Shown: in pieces, positions 50,955 to 60,600 of the stretch
How positions within the stretch are numbered: the stretch's first letter is position 1
Layout of the letters: every line of letters starts with the position of its first letter
Assembly (NCBI RefSeq): GCF_016775705.1
Contig: NZ_CP068760.1
Span: 1,364,001-1,428,000 of the forward strand
Origin: Chryseobacterium cucumeris
GTDB taxonomy: Bacteria; Bacteroidota; Bacteroidia; Flavobacteriales; Weeksellaceae
DNA: 64,000 nucleotides
Direction of reading: 5' to 3'
Notes under the pieces: model-generated
The model's database searches: none
What the model was told of the DNA's origin: nothing
The model's input: the letters and a program-made list of their open reading frames with translations, nothing else
Translations under genes and position numbers: made by a program

Positions 50955-51643
50955 AAACAGTCAATCTACATAAAAAATACAACGATTTTACCGCACTTCA
51001 TTCTCTTAATCTGGAAGTAAAAAAAGGTGAAATTTTTGCACTGCTCGGACAAAACGGAGCTGGAAAAAGTACAACGATCAATATTCTTTTGGGACTCATT
51101 AAAGCAACATCCGGAGATGCTTTCATTAATAATATTTCGGTAAAGGAGGAACCTCAGAAAATTAAAAGACATCTTGCCTATATCCCTGAAACCGTTCTTT
51201 TATATCCTCATCTTACAGGAATAGAAAACCTTGATTTTTTCTCCAAAATTGCAGGTTTTGATTACCAGAAAGATGAACTGTCTGCGCTCCTTAAACGTAC
51301 CGGTTTGCAGGAAACCGCCCATCATAAAGCATTGGGCGGTTATTCCAAGGGGATGCGCCAGAAAGTTGGAATTGCCATTGCCCTGGCCAAAGATGCCAAA
51401 GTGCTTCTTCTGGATGAGCCTACCAGCGGCCTGGATCCGATTGCTACTGCAGAATTTACAGAAATTGTAAGGCAGCTGGGTAAAGAAGGCAGAACTGTTT
51501 TAATGGCAACTCATGATATTTTCAATGCGGTAAGTGTTGCTACCAATATCGGTATTATGAAACAGGGAGAACTTGTCCAGAATTTACCTTCCAAAGCGTT
51601 TACAGCACAGGAATTACAGGAGCTGTATCTGAAAACAATCTGA
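50948..51643 (+). CDS. ABC transporter ATPase of the DUF3526 system
   Basis: The 231-residue ATPase has Walker A GQNGAGKST, signature YSKGMRQ, Walker B VLLLDEPTSGLD and the switch His in MATHD. The GQNGAGKST/SKGMRQ combination is that of ABC-2-type (export or mechano-transmission) ATPases such as CcmA and NosF, not of siderophore importers. It overlaps the second permease gene by 7 bases and closes the operon before a terminator. Confidence 0.93.
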   Translation: MLKTVNLHKKYNDFTALHSLNLEVKKGEIFALLGQNGAGKSTTINILLGLIKATSGDAFINNISVKEEPQKIKRHLAYIPETVLLYPHLTGIENLDFFSKIAGFDYQKDELSALLKRTGLQETAHHKALGGYSKGMRQKVGIAIALAKDAKVLLLDEPTSGLDPIATAEFTEIVRQLGKEGRTVLMATHDIFNAVSVATNIGIMKQGELVQNLPSKAFTAQELQELYLKTI

Positions 51644-51693
51644 TGATTCCGTTACTTCTGTAAGTAACTTTTCATATTAATATCAATTGGTTG

Positions 51694-51727
51694 ATGCCCG
51701 GTGACAATTTGTTACCGGGCATTTTGT
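51694..51727 (+). terminator. Terminator of the receptor/ABC operon
   Basis: A 12-bp stem with one wobble pair (51694-51705 with 51711-51722) encloses the loop aattt and is followed by tttgttg. It lies 50 bases after the ATPase stop. Confidence 0.85.
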
Positions 51728-51740
51728 TGATACCTGATAT

Positions 51741-53036
51741 TTATGCCAAAGCTTTTTTGTATTCGGATAAAGCTCTTTCGCGGGCAAAGGTGTGTTCTAC
51801 AATAGGTGATGGATATGCTGGTGTATTCCATTCAGGGAGCCATTTTTTGATGTACAGTAAGTCTTTATCAAATTTTTCTGTCTGAGCCGTTGGATTAAAA
51901 ACCCTGAAATAAGGTGCTGCATCACATCCCGAGCCTGCAGCCCACTGCCAGTTTCCATTGTTGGCAGACAGATCATAATCATTCAGTTTTAATGCAAAAT
52001 ACGCTTCCCCCCAACGCCAGTCGATCAACAGATGTTTGCATAAAAAGCTCGCGACAATCATTCTTACCCGGTTATGCATATAGCCTGTCTCATTCAGCTC
52101 CCTCATTCCGGCATCTACAATCGGATACCCTGTGGTTCCTTCACACCAGTGCTTAAACTCTTTTTCATTATTCCGCCAGTGGATATTATCATACTGCTTT
52201 TTGAAAGACTGATGAACTACCTGTGGGAAATGATATAAAATCTGCATAAAAAATTCACGCCAGATCAGCTCGGACAGCCATACCGTATTATGTTTTAATG
52301 CAAAACCCACACACTTTCTGATGCTGATGGTTCCAAAGCGTAAAGCAATTCCGAGCTGTGTGGTATGCTGTAATGCGGGAAAATCACGGTACTTATCGTA
52401 ATCATCAATAATAGACGCATCCAGAACCGGTTTTTTAAAATCAAAATCTGTTTTTTTGAAACCTATTTCCTTTAATGCCATAATCTCAGAATATTCCTGT
52501 GGAAAGAGGTTCTTACAATCCAATTCAACAGATTGATAATGTTCAGGAGTTAAAGTTTCCCGCCACTTTTTGGCAAAAGGAGTGTAAACCGTGTAAGGCA
52601 AACCGTCTTTTTTAACAATCTGATCCTTATCAAAAATCACCTGATCTTTACAGGCTTTAAAAGGAATATTCTTTTCTTTGAAAAAATAATAGATTTCCTT
52701 ATCTCTTTCAATCGCCTGAGGTTCATAATCTCTGTTGCAGAAAACACTTTTGATAGTGTATTCTTCAAACAACTTTCTGAATATCTCTATAGGTTTACCA
52801 TGATAGGTATTGATTTTTGAATGATACTTTTTTAATGAAATATTGATATCCGTCAAAGCCTGGTGGATATAATCAACCCTGCGGTCTTCTTTATCTTCCA
52901 GCTTCCCGAGAATATCAGTATCAAATATAAAAATGGGTAGTACCGGTGCATCAGACTGCAGAGCGTGGTGAAGTCCGATATTATCTTCCAATCTCAGGTC
53001 ACGCCTGAACCAGAAAATGGTGATTGTATCTTTCAT
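51741..53036 (-). CDS. phr: Deoxyribodipyrimidine photolyase (cryptochrome/photolyase class I)
   Basis: The 431-residue flavoprotein has an N-terminal antenna-binding domain (about 1-130; TIFWFRRDLRLEDNIGL) and a C-terminal FAD domain. The FAD domain has GTTGYPIVDAGMRELNETGYMHNRVRM (split) and NNGNWQWAAGSGCDAAPYFRVFNP, the FAD- and DNA-lesion-binding signature of class I CPD photolyases. It repairs UV-induced cyclobutane dimers using blue light. A cryptochrome role cannot be fully excluded. It is convergent with the receptor/ABC operon and appears monocistronic. Confidence 0.95.
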   Translation of the reverse strand: MKDTITIFWFRRDLRLEDNIGLHHALQSDAPVLPIFIFDTDILGKLEDKEDRRVDYIHQALTDINISLKKYHSKINTYHGKPIEIFRKLFEEYTIKSVFCNRDYEPQAIERDKEIYYFFKEKNIPFKACKDQVIFDKDQIVKKDGLPYTVYTPFAKKWRETLTPEHYQSVELDCKNLFPQEYSEIMALKEIGFKKTDFDFKKPVLDASIIDDYDKYRDFPALQHTTQLGIALRFGTISIRKCVGFALKHNTVWLSELIWREFFMQILYHFPQVVHQSFKKQYDNIHWRNNEKEFKHWCEGTTGYPIVDAGMRELNETGYMHNRVRMIVASFLCKHLLIDWRWGEAYFALKLNDYDLSANNGNWQWAAGSGCDAAPYFRVFNPTAQTEKFDKDLLYIKKWLPEWNTPAYPSPIVEHTFARERALSEYKKALA

Positions 53037-53223
53037 AATTGCTTAATTCAAATTCATTGATCATTCCTGCTTTGAAATGACTCCATAACTAAGGATAAAT
53101 ATACAGATTTACTCCATTAATATTTTTAACAATTTGCATAATCCGGCTTTATCATTACAGTTTATATGATGATATGAATTAAAATTTTCCGACATTTGCT
53201 CCAATTATAATAGAAGCTTACGC

Positions 53224-53466
53224 ATGGAAGAATTTGAAGTACCGGTAACCTATAAGGGTAAAGATCTGCTTTTCAACGGAAAGCTTGCCACATTCTCTTA
53301 TGGATACAAACTGTACGTGGATGTAGACGGAACTGAAGTCGTTATTGAGCGTGATGATCACGGTGACTTAAGAGCTCTTCTCCCCGATGCTGCTTCCGAA
53401 AAAAATGTAGATAAAGGACTTATTGAAGCCATTATAGAAGTATTTAAAGAGCTTCAGGTTTTATGA
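53224..53466 (+). CDS. Small conserved-looking protein of unknown function (80 residues)
   Basis: The 80-residue acidic protein begins MEEFEVPVTYKGKDLLFNGK and continues with a GYKLYVDVDGTEVVIERDD strand pair. It has a short helix at the C-terminus (GLIEAIIEVFKELQVL). It has no signal peptide or membrane segment. The composition and clean start suggest a real cytosolic protein. I do not recognise a family. It is divergent from the photolyase gene (187-base gap) and convergent with the MFS gene (13-base gap). Confidence 0.65.
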   Translation: MEEFEVPVTYKGKDLLFNGKLATFSYGYKLYVDVDGTEVVIERDDHGDLRALLPDAASEKNVDKGLIEAIIEVFKELQVL

Positions 53467-53479
53467 TTTGTTAAATTCA

Positions 53480-54637
53480 TTATGATTTTCTGAATACTTT
53501 CATCTGTCCGGCCATAATAGCCAGTAATATTCCAAAGCAGGCAAAAAGACCATATGAATACCTAAGATCAAAGCTTTCTGCAATATATCCGATAAGAGGC
53601 GGCCCCATCAGAAATCCTAAAAATGATATGCTGGAAACAAATGATAAAGCAATACTCGGAGCTACTGTACTCACTTTTCCTACTGTACTGTAAACGGAAG
53701 GCACACTCAGGGAACTTCCAAGGCCAATGATCATAAAAGCAATGATGCAGATCCACAGTTCCGGAAAGAAAACACTTAGAAAAAGTCCGCTGCTCATCAA
53801 TAGCCCACAGCACTGCAGAACAATCTTTTTTCCATATTTTTCAATGATTTTATTCCCGATAAAACGACCTAAAGTCATCATTAAGATAAAACTTGTATAT
53901 CCCAGTATGACAAGGTTTTCAGGTGCTTTAACTATAGTTTGAAAATAAACCCCGCTCCAGTCGAACATCGCTCCTTCAATCGCCATACTCAGAAAGCCTA
54001 TAATTCCCAAACCAATCAGTGTAGGATTCACTGCTTTGAAAATTGAACGGGTCTGCGGTTCTGCTTTATGAATAATATTGGTCAGATTTTTTGTACTGTA
54101 CAACCAAAGTATTCCTACCAGAAGGAAAATAACAGCAAAATGATAAAAAGTTCCTACATGGAGATTAATCATCAGCAAACCTATGACTGCCCCCGTAAGC
54201 CCTGCAAAGCACCATGCTCCGTGATAAGAAGAAAGAAGAGTTCTTTTCGTAATAGATTCTATCTCAATTGCTTGTGTATTGATGGCAATATTGCACATAT
54301 TCCCGGACACACCGAAAAAGAACAGAACAGCCCCTAAAGTCCAGTAAGAAGGTGATAAACCAATTAAGAGAAGAAAAAAAGGATACAGCATAAAGCATCT
54401 TTTAATAATTCCGCTGCTTCCGTAGATGCTGATCAGTTTTCCGGCCAGAACCATCGTCGACAGCTGTCCTATCGGCATCAGAAGCAACAGCGTTCCCAAC
54501 TGTGCTTCAGTAATGGAAAGAGCAGTTTTAATGATAGGAATCCGGCTCGCCCAGGAGGAAAAAACAAGCCCGTGGGCAAAGAATAGTAAAAAACAGGCGG
54601 TCGGCATTTTTGCATTAAAAGATGGGGTCTCGTTCAT
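53480..54637 (-). CDS. MFS transporter (YbjJ/FucP-like)
   Basis: The 385-residue protein has about twelve hydrophobic segments. The N-terminal phrase FFAHGLVFSSWASRIPIIKTALS and the block SYHGAWCFAGLTGAVIG are typical of the YbjJ-type subgroup of the major facilitator superfamily. The substrate of that subgroup is not established; sugars or drug-like molecules are usual guesses. The gene appears monocistronic, preceded by a gap of about 430 bases containing a palindromic repeat. Confidence 0.85.
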   Translation of the reverse strand: MNETPSFNAKMPTACFLLFFAHGLVFSSWASRIPIIKTALSITEAQLGTLLLLMPIGQLSTMVLAGKLISIYGSSGIIKRCFMLYPFFLLLIGLSPSYWTLGAVLFFFGVSGNMCNIAINTQAIEIESITKRTLLSSYHGAWCFAGLTGAVIGLLMINLHVGTFYHFAVIFLLVGILWLYSTKNLTNIIHKAEPQTRSIFKAVNPTLIGLGIIGFLSMAIEGAMFDWSGVYFQTIVKAPENLVILGYTSFILMMTLGRFIGNKIIEKYGKKIVLQCCGLLMSSGLFLSVFFPELWICIIAFMIIGLGSSLSVPSVYSTVGKVSTVAPSIALSFVSSISFLGFLMGPPLIGYIAESFDLRYSYGLFACFGILLAIMAGQMKVFRKS

Positions 54638-54818
54638 TATAACAGGGTAATAAAAATCCTTTTTGCAAATTTAGACACGCTGCGCTATTAAAATGTAGTT
54701 CATTTTTGTCATTTTTATGTTCCATTTTGACCAATTAATGAAATTGCCGACCTCATTATGGTGGAAAATCACATTATTTTTTGAACACAAATTTTTATTT
54801 TCAAGTCTGTTTAAACTT

Positions 54819-55015
54819 AACCACAAAAGTCACAAAAGTTTTTATTTTCTAAACACTTTGGTATACTTTAGAAAGTTTAAGTAAATACCGTGTAATTAAG
54901 CTCACATAAGATGAAAATCTTTGATTTTCAACAAAACTTTAGGATACTTTTATACACAAAGCATATAACTTTAAATAGTTTAAGTGTTTAAAAAGCTTTT
55001 GTGTCTTTTGTGGTT
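54819..55015. repeat. Terminal inverted repeat element, MITE-like
   Basis: The left end (aaccacaaaagtcacaaaag from 54819) and right end (its imperfect complement, ending at 55015) form terminal inverted repeats of about 25 bases. They surround an AT-rich core with a further small hairpin. No ORF is present. Similar ccacaaaag...cacaaaag ends recur between genes in related genomes. The remaining parts of the 54638-55067 gap show nothing else. Confidence 0.6.
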
Positions 55016-55067
55016 TTATAACGTTTAAATAACTTTTTCATTAATTTCGTTGTATAAATAATGAGCC

Positions 55068-55678
55068 ATGAAAGAAAAATGGATTGCTTATCCCACCATT
55101 TTGGAAGGGGAAACAGTTGAATTAATTCCTCTTGAAAAACAGCATTTTGAAGAATTATATACTGCCGCATCAGATAAAGAACTTTGGGAACTCATTCCTA
55201 CTGACTGTTCAGAGGAGACGATGTTTTATAAAACTTATGAATTCGCTTTATCAGAAAGAGAAACCGGAAATCAGTACCCGTTTGTCATACGACATAAAGA
55301 AACCGGAAAATTGATCGGCTCCACCCGCTTTTTTGAAATATATCCAGCAGACAGAAAACTGGAAATCGGATGGACATGGATCATCAAAGAGTTCTGGGAA
55401 CAGCCATCAACCTGGAATGCAAATTACTACTGCTCACCTTCTGCTTTGATGTACTGAAAACAAACAGGGTACAGTTGAAAACGAAAGACGATAATTTCAG
55501 ATCACGAAAAGCAATCGAAAAAATCGGTGGTGTATTTGAAGGTATTTTACGTAAAGACAAAGTCCTCAGGGATGGAAGCACAAGAAATGCGGCTTATTAC
55601 AGTATTTTGGATAATGAATGGGCAGCCGCAAAATGCAAAATTGAAGCTTTGATCAAAGAAAAGCAAAGTATTGGCTAA
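55068..55678 (+). pseudogene. GNAT-family N-acetyltransferase gene broken by a 1-base frameshift
   Basis: The first frame (from 55068) encodes the N-terminal half of a RimJ/RimL-type acetyltransferase (LIPLEKQHFEELY, GKLIGSTRFF, KLEIGWTWIIKEFW) and then runs into a nonsense tail. The second half (GTAINLECKLLLLTFCF, NFRSRKAIEKIGGVFEG) continues in another frame. The frames join at the GGG run 55396-55398: one extra G would restore a continuous protein of about 203 residues. Either the gene is inactivated or a base was missed in sequencing. A terminator follows. Confidence 0.85.
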
Positions 55679-55689
55679 AAGTATACCAT

Positions 55690-55725
55690 AAAAAACACCC
55701 GATATTTGAAACGGGTGTTTGTATT
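55690..55725. terminator. Bidirectional terminator between the GNAT and AraC genes
   Basis: aacacccg (55694-55701) pairs with cgggtgtt (55712-55719). Rightward it is followed by tgtatttattt, leftward by a run of U. It can end both convergent genes. Confidence 0.85.
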
Positions 55726-55728
55726 TAT

Positions 55729-56643
55729 TTAATTGAAAGACTGTCTGTAACTCAGCGGTGTTTTATCGGTTTTCTTTTTAAAGAGCTTGTTGAATGACTG
55801 CGGATGTTCAAATCCGAGAGCATATGCTACTTCAGAAACAGAAAAGCCTGTCGTAGTAAGGTATTCTTTTGCCTTCTCGATCAGTTTTTCGTGAATATGC
55901 TGCTGGGCGTTTAATCCGGTAAGGTTACGAAGCATATCACTCAGATAATGGGGTGACAGATTGAGTGTGGATGCCAGAAATTCCACCGTTGGAAGCCCTT
56001 TATTTAATGTTTCCTGCTCGTTAAAATACTTTTCCAGCACCACATCCATTTTAGCCAGCACATCATTATTAACTGCCTTTCTGGTAATAAACTGTCTTTT
56101 ATAAAAACGGTTGCTGTAATTGAGAAGAACATCAATATAAGAAACAATAACATCCTGGCTTACTTCATCAATGGCTGTATTCAGTTCATTTCCAATATAA
56201 TCAAGAAGCCCCGTTATTGTTGTTTTTTCCTGATCCGATAAATGCAGTGCTTCATTTGTATCATAAGAAAAGAAACCGAAGTTTTTGATATTCTTTGCCA
56301 AAGGATAACTTCTGATGAAATCCGGATGTACCAGCAAAGTATACCCGCAGTATTCTGCATTCTCATCGGTGGAAAGAACCTGTCCGGGTGCTGTGAACAT
56401 CATGCCTCCTTCATTGAAGTCGTAATATCCCTGCCCGTAACCCATTTTCCCGACCGTGGAATATTTATATGAGATCTTATAAAAATTCAGGATAAAGCTT
56501 CTCTTCAGCATATCTTTTCTGATACTCATTTTCGTATTATCCACAAGGCTTACCAACGGATGAAGCGGCTTGGGCAGCTGCAGCATATCGTGCAATTCTG
56601 ATATGGATGAGATCTTCAGCGGAATATTATCTTTCTTTTCCAT
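55729..56643 (-). CDS. AraC-family transcriptional regulator
   Basis: The 304-residue protein has a variable N-terminal part (about 1-190), probably a cupin-like sensing domain, and two helix-turn-helix units at the C-terminus (about 205-302). The typical AraC phrase ISVSEVAYALGFEHPQSFNKLFKKKT appears as FSVSEVAYALGFEHPQSFNK. The gene lies 76 bases downstream of an SDR gene on the same strand, a common arrangement in which the regulator controls the oxidoreductase. The effector is unknown. Confidence 0.93.
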   Translation of the reverse strand: MEKKDNIPLKISSISELHDMLQLPKPLHPLVSLVDNTKMSIRKDMLKRSFILNFYKISYKYSTVGKMGYGQGYYDFNEGGMMFTAPGQVLSTDENAEYCGYTLLVHPDFIRSYPLAKNIKNFGFFSYDTNEALHLSDQEKTTITGLLDYIGNELNTAIDEVSQDVIVSYIDVLLNYSNRFYKRQFITRKAVNNDVLAKMDVVLEKYFNEQETLNKGLPTVEFLASTLNLSPHYLSDMLRNLTGLNAQQHIHEKLIEKAKEYLTTTGFSVSEVAYALGFEHPQSFNKLFKKKTDKTPLSYRQSFN

Positions 56644-56719
56644 GATATAAAATTATAAATTATTGGAGTAAAAAGACAGTACAATGTAATTTACTTTATA
56701 CTGTCTTTCAAAAATCTGA

Positions 56720-57517
56720 TTACATAAACTGTTTTCCGAACTGCTCTCTGAATGCTTCATCACCTAGTTCAAGACGCTGTGCATAGATGGCTTTAGCATC
56801 TTCTCCGGCCACATATCTCAATTGTTTTTTACCATCTGTTGCAGCCTCATAGACTACTGCTGCAATCTGTTCCGGTGTAGAAGCCGCTTCCATCATTCCT
56901 TCCATTTTAGAAAACAGAGAATTCGTCATGTCTTCATAAGCAGGACTGGATGCTGAGTCCAGAGAACGGCTTACAAAATCCGTTTTGATTCCTCCGGGAG
57001 AAACAGTTTTAATATCAATTCCCAAAGTATTAAGCTCAAAAGCTAAGCTTTCACTCCACCCTTCAAGCGCCCACTTGGTTGCGTGATAAGTAGAACCTAA
57101 TGGGAATGCTACCAGTCCTCCTATAGACGTTGTAGAAATGAACATTCCTTTTTTCTGTTCTCTGAAGTAAGGAATAAATGCCTGTGTAACGCGTATAACT
57201 CCTAATAAATTCGTGTCCAGCTGTTTGACGATCTGATCATCAGAAAGCGCTTCCAAAGGTCCTATAAGGCCATATCCCGCGTTATTATACACCACATCGA
57301 TGTCTCCAAGTTCAAGAGCCTGCTGTACAGTAGACTTAATCTGTTCCGGATTGGTAACATCCAGCGGAAGTACAGTTACATTCTCCAAAGCCGCAAGATC
57401 AGCTGCTGCTTCAGGGGTTCTCATAGTCGCGATTACTTTCCATCCGTTGTTTTGAAATAATTGGGCAGCTGCTTTTCCTAATCCTGTAGAAGCACCTGTT
57501 ATAAAAATTGTTTTCAT
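56720..57517 (-). CDS. Classical short-chain dehydrogenase/reductase
   Basis: The ATG at 57517 (MKTIFITGASTGLG) gives 265 residues; a TTG start 27 bases upstream only adds an unrelated tail. The cofactor motif GASTGLG (about 8-14), the NNAGYG block, and the catalytic Ser (STTSIGG) with Tyr-x-x-x-Lys (YHATK) are all present, so it should be an active NAD(P)-dependent enzyme. The substrate is unknown. It is probably cotranscribed with the AraC regulator that follows. Confidence 0.93.
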   Translation of the reverse strand: MKTIFITGASTGLGKAAAQLFQNNGWKVIATMRTPEAAADLAALENVTVLPLDVTNPEQIKSTVQQALELGDIDVVYNNAGYGLIGPLEALSDDQIVKQLDTNLLGVIRVTQAFIPYFREQKKGMFISTTSIGGLVAFPLGSTYHATKWALEGWSESLAFELNTLGIDIKTVSPGGIKTDFVSRSLDSASSPAYEDMTNSLFSKMEGMMEAASTPEQIAAVVYEAATDGKKQLRYVAGEDAKAIYAQRLELGDEAFREQFGKQFM

Positions 57518-57628
57518 TTTTCCTGGTTTAAAATTACAGGACAAAGTTCTGCATTACAACAAACGCCGGAGTTGCCAAAATGGGGTAAGGTGTAGCCAAA
57601 ACGGATTCTTCAATATATTTGTTTTTTG

Positions 57629-57636
57629 TAAGTTTG
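57629..57636 (+). promoter_or_regulatory. -7 promoter element of the SNF2 helicase gene
   Basis: TAAGTTTG matches TAnnTTTG exactly, 15 bases before the chosen ATG at 57652. It lies downstream of the alternative start 57619, which supports the shorter protein. A second match, TATATTTG, is 14 bases further upstream. Confidence 0.45.
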
Positions 57637-57651
57637 TCCCGATCTATTTTT

Positions 57652-60600
57652 ATGGCAGAATATATTCTTGACAACATCAATATCAGTACACTTTCCGTAT
57701 ATGACCTGCTGAAACATACCTCAGACAGCGCATTTATCGGAATCAGGGATTTTCGTGAGATCTATCCTGTTGCTATTGAAAACAATACAGGAATATTTAC
57801 AAAAGAGTCTTCATTACAGAATTTTCCGGTAGTTACCATCAGCAAAATAAACAGCACTCTGCTTTGTTCATGCACTTGCAGCAATGAAAAGAACCAGCTT
57901 TGTTCTCATCAGGCAGAAATAATCCACTGCATTATTGAAGATAAAAACTATCGCCTGTTTTTTGATGAAACACTCCGCAAAAAAAACTTTCTTCCTAAAG
58001 CAAAAGAATATGGGCTGGAAAATGAGCCGGATCTGGATCAGTATTTTGAACTGGAATATACTGAAGGTAAAATTAAAATACTGCCCAGAATCAAAGAAAT
58101 GCTTCCTGCAGATGATGTGATGTTGACAAGGGATCTTCTTCCTCAGCTTCCTTCTAAACTGGATGAGCTGGCAGTATTGGAATCGGATAAAAAGCAAATA
58201 TTGGTTATCGGTAAACACCGTTATTACAATCATATGACCTTCTCACTGATGGAGGCAGAAATAACTCAGACAGGAAAGCTCAAAAATCCCGTAACTCCTG
58301 TAGATGCCATGCAGCTTATCTGGAAAGCAGAAAAACCTGCAGACATCAAATTTTATACTGCCATTACTACTTTTCAGAACAACTATAATGAAGATTACAA
58401 TACGGCAGAACTGGAAGCTTTAAAGCTCATTGTACAGAATCCTCTGGAGCTTGAGGTCTATTATCATGACAGGGAAATCGCAGAAACCGTTTCCTCAAAG
58501 TCACTTTCCTTTATTGAATTAAATACTTTAGATGCGGAGGTTCAATTATCTGTATTTAAGAAAGATCCGTTTTTTGAAATCACCGGAGAGCTGTTGTTTA
58601 ATGACATTGCTCTTCCATTTAAAAATATAGTTCTCAGAAATGAGTATTTTGTGTATAACCGAAACATTTTCAGCTTTGTAGACAATCCGGACATGCTCAG
58701 AATCATCCGGTTCTTTAAGGCTCATAATGAAATTTTACTGGTTCATTCTTCAAAATATGAAGCTTTCATGCAGGACATTCTGTCTGCTTTAGAAGAACGT
58801 ATCCATATTAATTACAGCTACATACAACCTGCAACGAAAGTACAGCTTGAAGACAAGAATTATCATACTGAAAAAGTCATTTATCTCCGTCAGCAGGAAA
58901 ATTATATAGGAATTACTCCCGTCATGAAATACGGTGATGTGGAAGTTCCGGTCTATTCCAGGAAGCAGCTTTTTGATACAGATCAGAATGGAAATCCGTT
59001 TAAAATAGAAAGAAATGAATCAGCCGAAGCCCGCTTTACTTCTTTGGTGATGCAGCAGCATCCTGATTTTGAGGAACAGATGGACGGCTATCAGTATTTT
59101 TATCTTCACAGGGATAAGTTCCTTGATAACAACTGGTTTCTTGAAGTATTTGAGACCTGGAGAAACGAAGGGATCATTATACTTGGCTTTAACGAATTAA
59201 AAAACAATAAATTAAACCCTCACCGGGCAAAAATCAATATTCAGATTACCAGCGGACTGGATTGGTTTAATGCTAAGCTGAAAGTGGGATTTGGTCCCAA
59301 AGAAGCTTCTCTGAAACAGCTTCACCGGGCCATCCGGAATAAGAGTAAATTCGTCCAGCTGGATGACGGCAGCATGGGAATTCTTCCCGAAGAGTGGATG
59401 GAAAAGATAGCTGCTTATTTCAGAGCAGGAGAAATTGATGAAGAGCTTTTAAAGATTCCGAAAATCAATTTTTCGGAGGTAACGTCACTGTTTGAAAAAG
59501 AAATTCTGAGCAAGGAGATTCAGGAAGAACTTACCTCCTATTCCACAAAATTTTCAAAAGTAAAAAACATTCCTGAAGTAGCTGTTCCCGCTGAACTGAA
59601 TGCTGAACTGAGGGATTATCAGCATGACGGACTGAACTGGCTTAATTTTCTTGACAGTTTCAACTTCGGAGGATGTCTTGCAGATGATATGGGACTTGGA
59701 AAAACCATTCAGATCATTGCTTTTATTCTTTCGCAGAGGGAAAAAAGAGGCCATACCACCAACCTGATTGTGGTTCCTACTTCCCTGCTCTTCAACTGGC
59801 AGGAAGAGATCAGCAGATTTGCACCTTCCATAAAAGTTCTGCTTCATTATGGTGCAGACCGACCGAAAACAACAGCTCATATGCCTGACTATGAAGTGGT
59901 TCTTACTACGTATGGGATGCTGCTTTCGGACATTCAATTTTTGAAAAATTTTAATTTCAATTATGTATTTCTGGATGAATCACAGGTGATTAAAAATCCT
60001 AATTCAGAAAGATACAAAGCCGCAAGACTTCTTCAATCAAGAAACAGAATTGTTCTGACCGGAACTCCTGTCGAAAACAGCACTTTTGATCTTTACAGCC
60101 AGCTTTCTTTTGCCTGTCCCGGATTATTGGGAAGCAAACAGTATTTTAAGGATATTTATGCCATTCCAATTGATAAATTTGAGTACAGCAAACGTGCCGT
60201 GGAGCTTCAGCAAAAGATAAAACCATTCATTCTCAGAAGAACCAAAAAGCAGGTTGCTAAAGAACTTCCGGATAAAACAGAAACAGTGATCTACTGTGAA
60301 ATGAATACGGAACAGCGTAAAATTTATGATGCTTATGAAAAGGAGCTTCGGGAATTTATTGCCGCCAATGATGACGATGATCTGAACAAAAACAGCATGC
60401 ACGTCCTTACAGGGCTTACGAGGCTCAGACAGATCTGTAATTCCCCTGTTCTGATGAAGGAGGGATATTCCGGAGAAAATGCCGTTAAAATCGAAATTCT
60501 GATGGAGCAAATCCTTGGAAAATCCAAAGATCATAAAATCCTTGTTTTCTCACAATTTGTAGGCATGCTTGATTTGATCAAGACTGAGCTGGAACGCCAC

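Noticed and set aside
48162..51643. Siderophore importer (FhuBCD/BtuCDF type) behind the receptor
   Set aside because: The permeases have the DUF3526 ABC-2 layout with long soluble loops, there is no substrate-binding protein, and the ATPase motifs are of ABC-2 type.
55068..55678. Programmed frameshift in the GNAT gene
   Set aside because: No classical slippery heptamer, downstream pseudoknot or internal ribosome-binding signal is visible at the junction. A simple 1-base loss explains it.
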